A stretch of DNA of 64,000 bases from a virus, in IMG/VR virus record IMGVR_UViG_3300028197_001778, positions 1 through 64,000 of that record, one strand, 5' to 3'. Both the position numbers and the translations under genes were made by a program. This document shows, one piece after another, positions 35,868 to 45,426 of the stretch; within the stretch, counting starts at the first letter, position 1, and each line of letters starts with the position of its first letter. The notes beneath the pieces are model-generated. The model was given only the letters and a program-made list of their open reading frames with translations, was not told the DNA's origin and did not search any database.

Positions 35868-36383
35868 TTAAGTTTGTACTTGAGGCACATTGTTAGCATC
35901 ACAAACAAATGATGTTAAAAATGTAACATATTTATCGATTGGTAGTAATTCCGCAGTTAATATAGCAGGAATTGCAACATCCCCAACAACTTTAATCGTT
36001 GGTAAAGATTTATATCCATCTCCTACACTATCAACATTAACTTCTAAAATACTATATTTATTATTAACATTATTTGTGACAATAGATATCCTGGCTTTAA
36101 TGTTAGGATCTCCACCTTCTAATATTACTTTTGGTTCATCATTATATAATCCAGCGTTAACAATATTAATTTTTCGCAAAGAAGTGGTGGCTGTAAATGT
36201 ATATTTTGAAGGAAAAACCTTGCTTTGAAAATCGTCAGATTCATTTGCTAACGTAAGGTCATATTCTTGTCCTAATTTAAGATCAGAACATTTAACATTA
36301 AAAACTTTTGGTTCACAACAACTAGTTGTATTAATTAAATTTGCATCACCATCGGTAACAAATTTTACTTTAAAATTAGACAT
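35868..36383 (-). CDS. Small protein resembling module A of the mucin-like family
   Basis: 171 aa. It has a Cys pair near the start (S-C-C-E-P), then L-K-L-G-Q-E-Y-D-L-T-L-A-N, echoing the L-x-x-G-x-x-Y-x-(I/L) strand that opens module A in the proteins at 45-62 kb. A later half reads V-D-S-V-G-D-G-Y-K-S-L-P-T-I-K-V-V-G, a beta-turn pattern. There is no Thr-Pro linker. It may be a stand-alone or minor virion component. It sits between the small Thr-Pro protein and the 661-aa protein in the same transcription direction. Confidence 0.5.
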   Translation of the reverse strand: MSNFKVKFVTDGDANLINTTSCCEPKVFNVKCSDLKLGQEYDLTLANESDDFQSKVFPSKYTFTATTSLRKINIVNAGLYNDEPKVILEGGDPNIKARISIVTNNVNNKYSILEVNVDSVGDGYKSLPTIKVVGDVAIPAILTAELLPIDKYVTFLTSFVCDANNVPQVQT

Positions 36384-36386
36384 TTT

Positions 36387-36836
36387 TTATTCCTCGTTTC
36401 TTTCTTTCTCTTCGTATGCTTCACAATCAACATTTATTCTAATAATAGGAATTTTATTAGTGTGATTATGAGTACTTTGTGCTGAAACTTCTCCAGCGTC
36501 TCTTCCAACAACACTAATGTTTTGTTTATCTTTTAAAAAATAGCCCAGGGTTTCACTGGGAGTAGGAGTAACTCTAGGAGTTCCGGTTTGTGTTACGTCT
36601 GGAGTAGGTGTCTGTGTTGGAGTTCTTGAATATGTTGGAGTAGGCGTTTGACTTAATGAAGGACTAATGCTTGGAGTAACAGTCCTGGTTGGAGTAAAAC
36701 TTGGACTAACACTAATAGTAGGTGTTATAGGAGGAGTTTTAGTAGGTGTTACAGACAAACTTACAGATGGTGTAACAGGAATTTCTCGTTCTAAAAAATT
36801 AGTATCTGGTAAATTTATAAAATTGTTAATAGACAT
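36387..36836 (-). CDS. Short Thr-Pro/Ser-Pro-rich virion protein
   Basis: 149 aa. A short start (N-F-I-N-L-P-D-T-N-F-L-E) is followed by a mucin-like stretch (about 20-95) and a small end domain with S-V-V-G-R-D-A-G-E-V-S-A and S-T-H-N-H-T-N-K-I, then an acidic-basic tail. The H-x-H-T-N-K-I segment is similar to H-H-H-D-N-T-N-K-I in the 1565-aa protein, so the two share a motif. Probably a small decoration or fibre protein. Its start lies 3 nt after the RCC1 protein stop. Confidence 0.55.
   Translation of the reverse strand: MSINNFINLPDTNFLEREIPVTPSVSLSVTPTKTPPITPTISVSPSFTPTRTVTPSISPSLSQTPTPTYSRTPTQTPTPDVTQTGTPRVTPTPSETLGYFLKDKQNISVVGRDAGEVSAQSTHNHTNKIPIIRINVDCEAYEEKERNEE
36560..36785 (-). 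repeat. Thr-Pro/Ser-Pro-coding short tandem repeat
   Basis: Degenerate 6-nt-period repeat coding T-P-S-x-S and T-P-T-x-T blocks in the 149-aa protein. It contains more serine than the repeats at 55-63 kb. Confidence 0.65.
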
Positions 36837-36838
36837 GC

Positions 36839-39800
36839 TTAATCACCACTAGTAGGTTGTAGGACTCTGCTCTCATAATGATCCCAAATTACAAATTTAT
36901 TGTCCAAATTAATTTGAGAATTACCGTCTGGGAAATTTCCCCCAACTATTATATAATTTTTATATAAAACTAATGAAGTAACAATAGCACTAGAATTTAC
37001 AAAATTAGGTGTTGTAGAATTATCGACACTAAATAAAACAGGATCATTTAAAATATAAGCATAATTATATTTTGAAACCCCTTTAGAGTTTCCTCCAGAA
37101 GGTAGTACATAAATTTTACCATCTGTAGATAAAGCATACTCACTACTGTTGTCTGTTATAAGTTTAGATTCTGTAAAAATATTTCTATTAAAAGAAACAT
37201 TCGAATCAATTTTTATGAGGCTATTATTTAATGAAGTAAATCGAATATTAGTGTTTCCAATATTACTTAAAGTATCATGTGTTTTTTGTGTTGTATCAAC
37301 CTGAGAACAATCATAAGATCCGTCTGTATTTGTTTTACAAAGACTAAATATTCTTGTACCAACTGTTTGATCGATAATTCTAAATCTAACCTGAACTTTA
37401 CTATCATTAGATAAATTCAAATAACTATGATACAAGCTAGCTGAGAGCGTCTGTGGTCTGTCATGAGTAAATTTTAAATACTCATGATTAAATATTGTAT
37501 TAGCATTATATCCTGAAAATAAATCATATTTTACTATGGAGTTAATAGCTTCAGATGAATTATTTGCATCTTTATCTATTGTGTTTTTAGACCAAACAAA
37601 AGAACCTTTCGTTGATTCATAGTAAACGACACTAGAAGTCTGATATGTTAAATTACTAGTTCTAGTATATGAATGTGGTATGGGTGAAACATTTGTTTCG
37701 GTATCAGAATAAGGATTTTGAAAGACATAAGAATCGTGAGTAACTGTATTATACGATCCTGGATTCGAAATGTCAAAATTTTCATTATATACATTGTAAT
37801 AAAATAGAAGAAGATTAGAATAGAAACTATCTTTTAAATTTGTTCCAGACAATTTGTTCAGATAGGAGGGGTTGATAATTACTAATCCATCGTATTTGGC
37901 TGTAATAGATCTATAAGCAGCATTTACAGTAGCTCCAAATGCATTAGTGATGCTATTTAAAGTTTTATCTTGTATTTTAATTCTACAGATAGTATCACCC
38001 TTTTTAACATTTTTTACAATCATATCATTAAAGTATAAGTCTGTATCTTCTATTTGTAAAGATAATTTATATTGATTGTTTTTTAATTCAATAAAATCTA
38101 TAACTCTGTTTTCAAAAGGTTCTAGATCCTCAGATACCGTAGAGTTTATAGATTGACCATTTAATATGTAATCAGATAATTTACTAGTAAAATACTCGTT
38201 GTTATCTGCGGAGTATCCATTGGCTAGTTCTGTTTGTGATAAATAATTAATAGTATATCCAGGAGCACCCATAAAAACAGGTAATCCATTATTTAATCTA
38301 GGTCTAATATTAGATTTAGAGTAATCAAAAGAGAACAGATTACCTTTTTCTTCGTAGTCTCCCCAATAATACATTAAACCTAATTTATCTATAGCGTATA
38401 CGTCTGTAGGTCCTATAGAAACACTTTCCCATTTATTAGCCGCTAGTTTTTTATTGGCTTCGTTAGATATTTTGCCACAAGCTCTTTTTTCTGGTGTGTT
38501 TCTTAATCCTAAAGTAATGAATATTTGTTTAGGGGTGTTGGTAAAGTCTGCGTCTAAATTAGGAATAAGACCAGTAGATAATTTAGTTCTTGTATTGTCT
38601 GATTGATAGCCAAGAATAACATTAGATCCCCAGGCATACATATTGTTGTCTTCGTCTATAGCGTAAAAAGTGTTATTGCAAGCAAATACAGAAATGTAGT
38701 TTTCTCCATCTACTTTCACAGGAGCTTGGTCTATAATACTGTTGTCCGAAAGAGAAGCTCCTAATTGACCTAAAGTATTTTTTCCCCAAGTGTATATGTT
38801 TCCGTCTGTGGTTAAAACAGCTATAACATCATCTCCTAAGACAACATCAATAGGGGTTATATTAGAAGGTAATGTATATTTTACTAATCTACCACCATAT
38901 TCAACAGAATCTTTTAAATCAATCATGTAATCTAAAGTTTCAGGTTTTAAAAACCATATGTTACTGTTGCTATCTAAAAGAACAGCAGAGCTTTGTTTCG
39001 AGTCGTTATTGGTTTTAATCCCATTATGTATTTTAGTAAAAGTTACATCAGATAAATGTCTAGCAAACGATAAATCTTTGGCGTAAAAAGTGTTTATATT
39101 ATCAACGTATGCTTCAAAATCTATAACAAAATTTGTATAGTAATTTTGATCGACAAGAAAAGATATTTTATCACCAGCTAAAACTGGAATAGTAACAACT
39201 TTAGTTCTGTCGTTTGTATCGTAAGTCACTTCTTGAAAATTTTCGTCGTTCTTTTTAACAACGATTTTAAGATTACTTGGTATTTGATTGGTAACTAACC
39301 ATCTCATGTTAATGGTTAATGTCATAACACCTTTGATGCTACTTGTTAAAATAGAAAACAAATTATTGTCTTCTTGTAAACCATTGGTTTTAAAAGGTTG
39401 GTTTCTTTTTCCAGAGCCAAAAAAAGTATCTGTTGTTTGAGATAATTCTCCAGAACTATTATTCCTTACTCCGGTAATAAAGTTTGGGTTGTTCTCAATA
39501 TCTGTGTTAGAAACACCAGTATTGGATTGGGATGAAACGAAATAAAACTGATTATCATTAATTGGCACAGACTTGACTATTTTTTGATTATGTACTTGAT
39601 CAGATAAAAATTGATTTGATGATAAGTCTAATATATAAAAAAGTGTTTGATTATACTTAATAGAGTTGACCTGTTTATTAACCCCAGATGTTATGTATAC
39701 TTTAGCACTATTGCCATTTTCTATTAATGTGTCAGAAAGTATTTCTCCTCTGACTTTATATTTAGTCAAAGTATTTGTTGTCAAATTAATTTTGTATAAA

Positions 39801-40468
39801 TTGTCTAAGGGTTCTACTAAAGATACGTCAGAATTAATTATTCCGTAGTCATTTATTTCAACATCTTTAAAACTGTATATACCTTTATCTAAAACCCAAA
39901 TATTGTCATCATAAGCATACAAAGAGACGATGTTATCATCTGAATAAACATTGCTTGTTGAGTCTGTACTAACTAAAGGAAAAACATTCGCTTTTATTAC
40001 GGGAAAATTTTTACTAATATCTTTTATATTTGGATAAGGAAGGCTTAAAACACCATTAGCATCTTCTCGGACTATTATAAGATTTTTAGATAATATAGGG
40101 TTGTCTTCTGGATTAATTTTAACATTTTCGAAGTTTCCTAAAACAATTAATTTATCTCCTATATTGTCTACAGCTACTTGATAAATTGCATTCATCAACC
40201 ATCCGGTACTACTGTATCTATCTCCACCGCCAGAAAAGATCATATAATCAACCCAAACTCCATTTTTTTTATATACAAGACCAAAATCACCAGCTAATAA
40301 TAATTCACCTTTATATTGTACGGCAGATCTAATCTTATATGCTCCTGTGTCTTTATCAAAAGAAGAAGAATCCTGGTACTCTTTAATACTGTATTGTGCA
40401 GGAGATCCTCCTAAATTTATTAATTTAATTTTATCTCTATTATTATCTATAAAAAGTAGATCTGACAT
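36839..40468 (-). CDS. Large RCC1-repeat virion protein
   Basis: 1209 aa. RCC1-type repeats are visible in the middle: I-Y-T-W-G-K-N-T-L-G-Q-L-G (about 552-564), M-Y-A-W-G-S-N (near 610) and M-Y-Y-W-G-D-Y (near 700), the Y-x-W-G-x-N-x-x-G-Q-L-G signature of seven-bladed beta-propellers. The N-terminal 500 residues contain further beta repeats with I-W-V-L-D and F-Y-F-V-S elements, probably more blades. The C-terminal 400 residues are beta-rich and unassigned. RCC1 propellers bind proteins; in a phage they probably serve adhesion or assembly. Ribosome site AAGGA at 40475-40479. Confidence 0.65.
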   Translation of the reverse strand: MSDLLFIDNNRDKIKLINLGGSPAQYSIKEYQDSSSFDKDTGAYKIRSAVQYKGELLLAGDFGLVYKKNGVWVDYMIFSGGGDRYSSTGWLMNAIYQVAVDNIGDKLIVLGNFENVKINPEDNPILSKNLIIVREDANGVLSLPYPNIKDISKNFPVIKANVFPLVSTDSTSNVYSDDNIVSLYAYDDNIWVLDKGIYSFKDVEINDYGIINSDVSLVEPLDNLYKINLTTNTLTKYKVRGEILSDTLIENGNSAKVYITSGVNKQVNSIKYNQTLFYILDLSSNQFLSDQVHNQKIVKSVPINDNQFYFVSSQSNTGVSNTDIENNPNFITGVRNNSSGELSQTTDTFFGSGKRNQPFKTNGLQEDNNLFSILTSSIKGVMTLTINMRWLVTNQIPSNLKIVVKKNDENFQEVTYDTNDRTKVVTIPVLAGDKISFLVDQNYYTNFVIDFEAYVDNINTFYAKDLSFARHLSDVTFTKIHNGIKTNNDSKQSSAVLLDSNSNIWFLKPETLDYMIDLKDSVEYGGRLVKYTLPSNITPIDVVLGDDVIAVLTTDGNIYTWGKNTLGQLGASLSDNSIIDQAPVKVDGENYISVFACNNTFYAIDEDNNMYAWGSNVILGYQSDNTRTKLSTGLIPNLDADFTNTPKQIFITLGLRNTPEKRACGKISNEANKKLAANKWESVSIGPTDVYAIDKLGLMYYWGDYEEKGNLFSFDYSKSNIRPRLNNGLPVFMGAPGYTINYLSQTELANGYSADNNEYFTSKLSDYILNGQSINSTVSEDLEPFENRVIDFIELKNNQYKLSLQIEDTDLYFNDMIVKNVKKGDTICRIKIQDKTLNSITNAFGATVNAAYRSITAKYDGLVIINPSYLNKLSGTNLKDSFYSNLLLFYYNVYNENFDISNPGSYNTVTHDSYVFQNPYSDTETNVSPIPHSYTRTSNLTYQTSSVVYYESTKGSFVWSKNTIDKDANNSSEAINSIVKYDLFSGYNANTIFNHEYLKFTHDRPQTLSASLYHSYLNLSNDSKVQVRFRIIDQTVGTRIFSLCKTNTDGSYDCSQVDTTQKTHDTLSNIGNTNIRFTSLNNSLIKIDSNVSFNRNIFTESKLITDNSSEYALSTDGKIYVLPSGGNSKGVSKYNYAYILNDPVLFSVDNSTTPNFVNSSAIVTSLVLYKNYIIVGGNFPDGNSQINLDNKFVIWDHYESRVLQPTSGD

Positions 40469-40565
40469 GATAATTCCTTAAGGTGACTAAATATAATTAC
40501 ACCATACGACGAAGCCCTGTAATAATCACTAAATTTAAATGTATTTTGATATTTGAGCATATTTA

Positions 40566-43500
40566 TTAACCTTGATCACTAATGATGATGTCTGTAAGAG
40601 TGTTTGAGGCTTCACCAACCTCTATGTATAAATCATTAATTGGTGTTATTCTTATAGTTACATCTATAGCACCGTTATCGCCAGGTGCATAGATTCTAAA
40701 ACGATTTGTATCGCTTATATATGAGACAGACGTATTTGTGTTTTGCGGTCCACCATTACTGGTATTATCAGGTAGCAAAGCTTGTACATTTACATAATAT
40801 GGAACATCATCTATTGGGTTTAGTACAGATAAAACGACTCCTGTATATGGCTTTGCATCTTCTAGAGATGATGTTAATGGAGAAATATCATCTCCTCCTT
40901 GATTACCCGTCATTTCTATTTTAAAGCCAGTAGCTCCCGTAGGCAAGTCCGCTGCTTGTACTTCTGCATAATATTGGGTTCCGTTTGAAGCATCACTTAC
41001 AAGACTTATAGTGTATTCTCCATCTTCATCTGTGTTGTTTATTGGTGTTGTTGGTGATATTGGCGTTGTTGAAGCTTCGGATATTGTCGGTGTGGGTGTG
41101 GGACTTAATTGAGGTAATTCCGGATTACCAGATGATATGCTGCCTGTTGAAGATACTGTTTGTGTTGGTGTCGATGTTGAGGTACTAGTTTGCGTTACTT
41201 CAGGAGTAGCCGAAAGTGATAGAGAAACACTTATCGTAGGAGTCGGCGTAGAAGTTGGTTCTATTTTTTTTACTTTGACATTTGAAGACAAACCTACATT
41301 GTAACCATCAACAGACTTGATGTCTCTCCAATTTCCTTCAAATATTACCTGGGGCTTTTCAATATATTCTATTTCTTCTGAAGTTAAAGATTTGTCTAAA
41401 TTAGAACCCCAGCCATATAATTTGCCGTTTGATATGGCTAAAGAATAATCTTTACTCGCAGCTATGTTACTCCATTGAATATCATCATTTACCTTGACAA
41501 ACTGGTCATTAGACTCAAATATAGTACCTCCAGAATCACCACTACCTGAACTATCTACAGCAGTAATTGCATTTGGCAAGGTATCACTATTGGTAGCGTA
41601 TTTAGTATAAGATTTTGTTGTTGAATTATAATAAGCAGCTTTATACCATTCGTTAATATTACAAATCCATAAAAACTTTTCAGTAGTAGGGCTTGCACTG
41701 GTTCTTTTTATAGTAGAAATTTCAGTTTCATAAGCTAGGTGAATATTGTTAAGAGTATTTTTTTCATCAGAACCAAATTCTAAATATTGAGTTATAGAAA
41801 AACTTATGTTATAAACCCCATTGTTTAATATCTGATGTGTCGGAGGGTGATAGAAATTATTAAATTTCCAATTAACATATCTTAACTTATTACTCAATAA
41901 AAGATAATTTACTGGTTTATTCGCCATATTTGATTTACAAACATAATTATTTTCATTAATATCGTATGTTATACCTTGTAAATCATTTTGCATGTCTTCC
42001 CATAAGTTGTACGTTAAGGATTGATCTTTGTTATAGTTTAAAAATTCTACGTACTCTTTATTAGTAACGGGATATTTAGATATAGAATATTCATATTCGA
42101 CAGTCCCTAAATTGTTTGTATCTGCTATATTATTTGCATCATTAATTAATATAAATTCATCATCTTTTTGTTTTTGATTAAAAAATTCTAAATCTGGAGA
42201 AGAACAAAGCCTAAATCCAATTTCAGGAGATCTAACATTACAATTTGCCGTTTCAACAACAGATGTCATCTCCCCTAAAATAGATCCATAAGACCCTCCT
42301 AATATTGGTAAATTATCTGTGTACTTGCTGTTTGAAGCCAAAACCATATCAAAAGTATTACCGTTTTGATCATAAGTCCCATAAGCACTAGATCTACCAT
42401 TGGTTCCAATAGTAGTAATTTTATTTGTGTTATCGTGATGATGATGTTGATTTTGTACCGACAGACCTCCAGTACCACTAATACTAATAGTTCCGATCAT
42501 ACTGGAGTGAAATTGACAAACGTAATACAAAGTACTTGGAGCATTTGAAGGAACATTAAATATTATAGAGCCACTAGAAGTTCCATTACCTGAAACTCCA
42601 CTACTATACTGACTACCCGATCCTGTACTAGCAGATGTTTTTATAAAAAATGGATGACCACTAGCACTAATATTAAATAAATAACTACCACCCCTAATTA
42701 AGTTAAGAGTGGGATTACTAGATCCGTTTATTGCATAAGATGAAGCTCCTATGTTGCTAACAGAAAAAGTTTGGTCATAACCAGAACCAGAAGAAGCTGA
42801 TGATTGAGATATGCTAACAGTAGGAGTAGGTGTCGGAGTAGCTGGTACTCCTATAGGACTGCTACTTACTGATACGCTAGGAGTGGGTGTCATTGTCACA
42901 ACCATACCACTAGTTGTAGGAGTAATAGAGGGTGTTGGTGTTTGGGTAACTTGCTCTGCACTTATAGAAGGTGTAGGTGTTTGAGTTACCTCTATTTGCT
43001 GCTGACTATTACCACTTAAAGATATAGTCGGAGTAGCAGATGGTGTAACATTAGGATCTGTTGAAACGTTTGATTCTGTTGGTGTCGGTGTTGCTTCTGT
43101 GTCTGAAGATAAAGATGTTGTGGGTGTAGGTGTAATATTTTCCTCAAGAGATACTGAAGGCGTTGCTGTTGGTGTTGCATCTACATCAATAGAAACTGTG
43201 GGTGTTGGTGTGGGACTTGCCTCTACAGCTTCAGGAATATCACCTATTGCAGCATTAATAGTATTAGAAGGAGTTATGCTTTGCGTAATTGATACACTAG
43301 GTGTCGGGGTGGGAGTAAAAAATCTTGTAGGTGTTGGCGTTATACCGTCTAAGTTAGTCCATGCTGCTTTGCTATCATAATTTGCATAATTTTGAGCATT
43401 GTCTAAAAGTCTAACTCCTAGTTGATAATTAGTGTTGTCCCCATAGGCGTAAATCACACCATTTTTTAAAATCAAAGCATGACGATTACCTACAGATATA

Positions 43501-45263
43501 GGATACTCATTTTTAAAGTCTCTATCGACAGTTTTTGTCTCGTTGCCATTTATAGAATCATTTCCAATTAAGTGTAATCTATCATCATCTTTTCTTTTAG
43601 CAAAAGACAGGCTATCATAAGAAAAAACTTTTTCCCATCCATAATTAAGAGAATTGTCAGTAAAATACGGTATAAAAGATTTTGTTTCTCTTCCGTGTAC
43701 ACTTCCAGAAAAATAAATATTTCCGGAATCACTAATTATAAAAGTATGATGCTTACCACAAGAAATATCTATATATTGTAAATTATTAAGTTGTCTAGGA
43801 AATTGAATGTATAATTCTTTTTCGTCTGTTGTTGCTAATTGACCATTGTTATTATCTCCCCAACGAAATATATTATTATTAGCATTAATTACATAAGTAA
43901 ATTTATTTCCTACTGAAACCTTATACGGGTCTTGAAATATATTATTTATCGTGTATCCTAATTTTTGGACATCTTGTTTAGGGTTCGATAAATTAATACC
44001 TAGTTGATATTTATCATTATGACCGAAAGGTAAAAATACTCTTTTTGAGTCTATTATTGCCTCAACTATATTATGGTCCGATCCACTTGTAATATCTAAA
44101 TAAACACTTGCTATATCAGAAGCTCTAAATATGTCAGTAATCTGTTTAAATTCATCACTCTTTCCCCAGGTATAAATAAAATCAATAGGTCGTGGAGTAG
44201 GACTAGGTTCTGGAGAAGGTCTAGGTGTTCCTGATCTTGATACCGAAATACTTGGAGTAATAGTTGTCGTTGGTTGCGGAGTTTCCTGAGGGGCGACTAT
44301 TAATTCTCTGTTTTCTATATCTAACTTACTAATTTTAATTTTTTCAGCAAGAACATACGACAACGATTCGTAATCATCTATATTCTTCTTGGTGTCAAAA
44401 AATATATTATTAGATTGTATATTTAACCAATCTGTATTTATGTTGTCATAATAGTTTTTATCTTTTAACAAAGCAAACAATACTCTTTTAATACTGTTTG
44501 TTTGTTCAAAATAAATTCCACCACTAATATTTCTTAAGTCATTAACATTTACAGATCCGTTATATATAGATTGATATAAATAGGACGTATTGCTCAAATC
44601 TACAGAATTAAATATTTTTTCTGAAACTTGAGTTTCTTTGTCTGATAATAGTTCTAAAAACCTGTTGTATCTTTGGTTTTGTTTAACAGTAAAGGTATCT
44701 AATTTTTTTATGTTTATTAAATTAGCATTATCTATAGATTCTGCTAAGGAATTGTTGACAATATGATTTGAACCACTAATATTTATGTTGTTGACATGTT
44801 TTAAAATCTTATAAGGCTTATATGAAACAAATTTAATATTAACACAATTATCTATGATTTTAGAAAAACGAGTTGAGATCGTTGTACTATCTATAAAAAT
44901 ACAATCTTCTATATATGCTCTATGGGTTTCTCCTGTAGATGTTTCTAATTCAACGTAGGGAGTGTCTTCTTTTTTTTCGTAGTTACCAATAAACTTAAGA
45001 GCACCACCATCATTACTTACTAAACTACCAAAAATATCTGAATTAAATTGTAAATTAATGACATTGGTTAAAACCTTAAAAGAGATATATTGTCTAATAG
45101 AGTTTAAATTTAAATCATCTTCTGTTCTAGATCTGTAATCTGAAGCTAATATGTCAAATTTAATATTATCATAGGCATTAACGAAATAAGAAACCTTATT
45201 TTTTGAAATAAGATTTTTGTTATTATCTATATAAAATCCATATATCCATTGCAATTTATTCAT
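40566..45263 (-). CDS. 1565-aa mosaic virion protein: RCC1, Thr-Pro linkers, cupredoxin-like and FGE-like modules
   Basis: 1565 aa. Order: beta-rich N-terminus; Thr-Pro linker (~325-350); RCC1 repeats (F-R-W-G-D-N-N-N-G-Q-L near 470, Y-A-Y-G-D-N near 605); long Thr-Pro linker (~640-815); cupredoxin-like domain (~826-929) with G-H-P-F and C-Q-F-H-S-S-M, a candidate type-1 copper site; a His4 stretch; the C-terminal half of an FGE-like domain (Y-G-T-Y-D-Q-N-G-N to G-F-R-L-C, ~955-1025), then its N-terminal half (P-V-T-N-K-E-Y-V-E-F-L-N to E-W-Y-K-A-A-Y-Y, ~1050-1225); another RCC1 blade (Y-G-W-G-S-N, ~1283); Thr-Pro linker; C-terminal beta domain. Probably a long fibre or adhesin. A 56-aa gene overlaps its start. 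Confidence 0.7.
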   Translation of the reverse strand: MNKLQWIYGFYIDNNKNLISKNKVSYFVNAYDNIKFDILASDYRSRTEDDLNLNSIRQYISFKVLTNVINLQFNSDIFGSLVSNDGGALKFIGNYEKKEDTPYVELETSTGETHRAYIEDCIFIDSTTISTRFSKIIDNCVNIKFVSYKPYKILKHVNNINISGSNHIVNNSLAESIDNANLINIKKLDTFTVKQNQRYNRFLELLSDKETQVSEKIFNSVDLSNTSYLYQSIYNGSVNVNDLRNISGGIYFEQTNSIKRVLFALLKDKNYYDNINTDWLNIQSNNIFFDTKKNIDDYESLSYVLAEKIKISKLDIENRELIVAPQETPQPTTTITPSISVSRSGTPRPSPEPSPTPRPIDFIYTWGKSDEFKQITDIFRASDIASVYLDITSGSDHNIVEAIIDSKRVFLPFGHNDKYQLGINLSNPKQDVQKLGYTINNIFQDPYKVSVGNKFTYVINANNNIFRWGDNNNGQLATTDEKELYIQFPRQLNNLQYIDISCGKHHTFIISDSGNIYFSGSVHGRETKSFIPYFTDNSLNYGWEKVFSYDSLSFAKRKDDDRLHLIGNDSINGNETKTVDRDFKNEYPISVGNRHALILKNGVIYAYGDNTNYQLGVRLLDNAQNYANYDSKAAWTNLDGITPTPTRFFTPTPTPSVSITQSITPSNTINAAIGDIPEAVEASPTPTPTVSIDVDATPTATPSVSLEENITPTPTTSLSSDTEATPTPTESNVSTDPNVTPSATPTISLSGNSQQQIEVTQTPTPSISAEQVTQTPTPSITPTTSGMVVTMTPTPSVSVSSSPIGVPATPTPTPTVSISQSSASSGSGYDQTFSVSNIGASSYAINGSSNPTLNLIRGGSYLFNISASGHPFFIKTSASTGSGSQYSSGVSGNGTSSGSIIFNVPSNAPSTLYYVCQFHSSMIGTISISGTGGLSVQNQHHHHDNTNKITTIGTNGRSSAYGTYDQNGNTFDMVLASNSKYTDNLPILGGSYGSILGEMTSVVETANCNVRSPEIGFRLCSSPDLEFFNQKQKDDEFILINDANNIADTNNLGTVEYEYSISKYPVTNKEYVEFLNYNKDQSLTYNLWEDMQNDLQGITYDINENNYVCKSNMANKPVNYLLLSNKLRYVNWKFNNFYHPPTHQILNNGVYNISFSITQYLEFGSDEKNTLNNIHLAYETEISTIKRTSASPTTEKFLWICNINEWYKAAYYNSTTKSYTKYATNSDTLPNAITAVDSSGSGDSGGTIFESNDQFVKVNDDIQWSNIAASKDYSLAISNGKLYGWGSNLDKSLTSEEIEYIEKPQVIFEGNWRDIKSVDGYNVGLSSNVKVKKIEPTSTPTPTISVSLSLSATPEVTQTSTSTSTPTQTVSSTGSISSGNPELPQLSPTPTPTISEASTTPISPTTPINNTDEDGEYTISLVSDASNGTQYYAEVQAADLPTGATGFKIEMTGNQGGDDISPLTSSLEDAKPYTGVVLSVLNPIDDVPYYVNVQALLPDNTSNGGPQNTNTSVSYISDTNRFRIYAPGDNGAIDVTIRITPINDLYIEVGEASNTLTDIIISDQG
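42820..43340 (-). repeat. Long Thr-Pro-coding repeat region in the 1565-aa protein
   Basis: About 520 nt of degenerate short repeats encoding T-P-T-P-T-x-S units spaced by acidic or Ser-rich turns, with blocks such as A-T-P-T-P-T-x-S recurring. It joins the RCC1 part to the cupredoxin-like part of the protein. Confidence 0.7.
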
Positions 45264-45426
45264 CTGTATAATTACTAATATTAAAGGTATTTAATATGTC
45301 TGCAGTTTCCTTATCTTTTTCTATAATTATATATAGGTATTCTACTGTCTCTTTGATCTCTGAATTTATATTATTATTACTACTGTATTCTATTTCTGTA
45401 TTTTTAAAATCAGATAATTTAATCAT
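45256..45426 (-). CDS. Small acidic protein (56 aa)
   Basis: 56 aa, starting M-I-K-L-S-D-F-K-N-T-E-I and ending N-Y-T-D-E. It is rich in Glu, Asn and Ile with a likely central helix (E-T-V-E-Y-L-Y-I-I-I-E-K-D-K). Its ATG overlaps the stop of the 757-aa gene (TAATG), and its end overlaps the start of the 1565-aa gene by 8 nt, the same tight packing as its neighbours, which supports a real gene. No family recognised; a small chaperone or linker is possible. Confidence 0.6.
   Translation of the reverse strand: MIKLSDFKNTEIEYSSNNNINSEIKETVEYLYIIIEKDKETADILNTFNISNYTDE

Noticed and set aside
36839-40468. Eukaryotic contamination suggested by RCC1 repeats
   Set aside because: The genes are intron-free, tightly packed with phage-type genes, and share linkers and modules with neighbours.
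40469-40565. Strong promoter in the 97-nt spacer before the 1209-aa gene
   Set aside because: The spacer is AT-rich with a good ribosome site, but no convincing -35/-10 pair or late-promoter word stands out on the - strand.
41560-42400. Diversity-generating retroelement acting on the FGE-like domain
   Set aside because: FGE/C-type-lectin folds are typical targets, but no reverse transcriptase and no template repeat are visible in the window.
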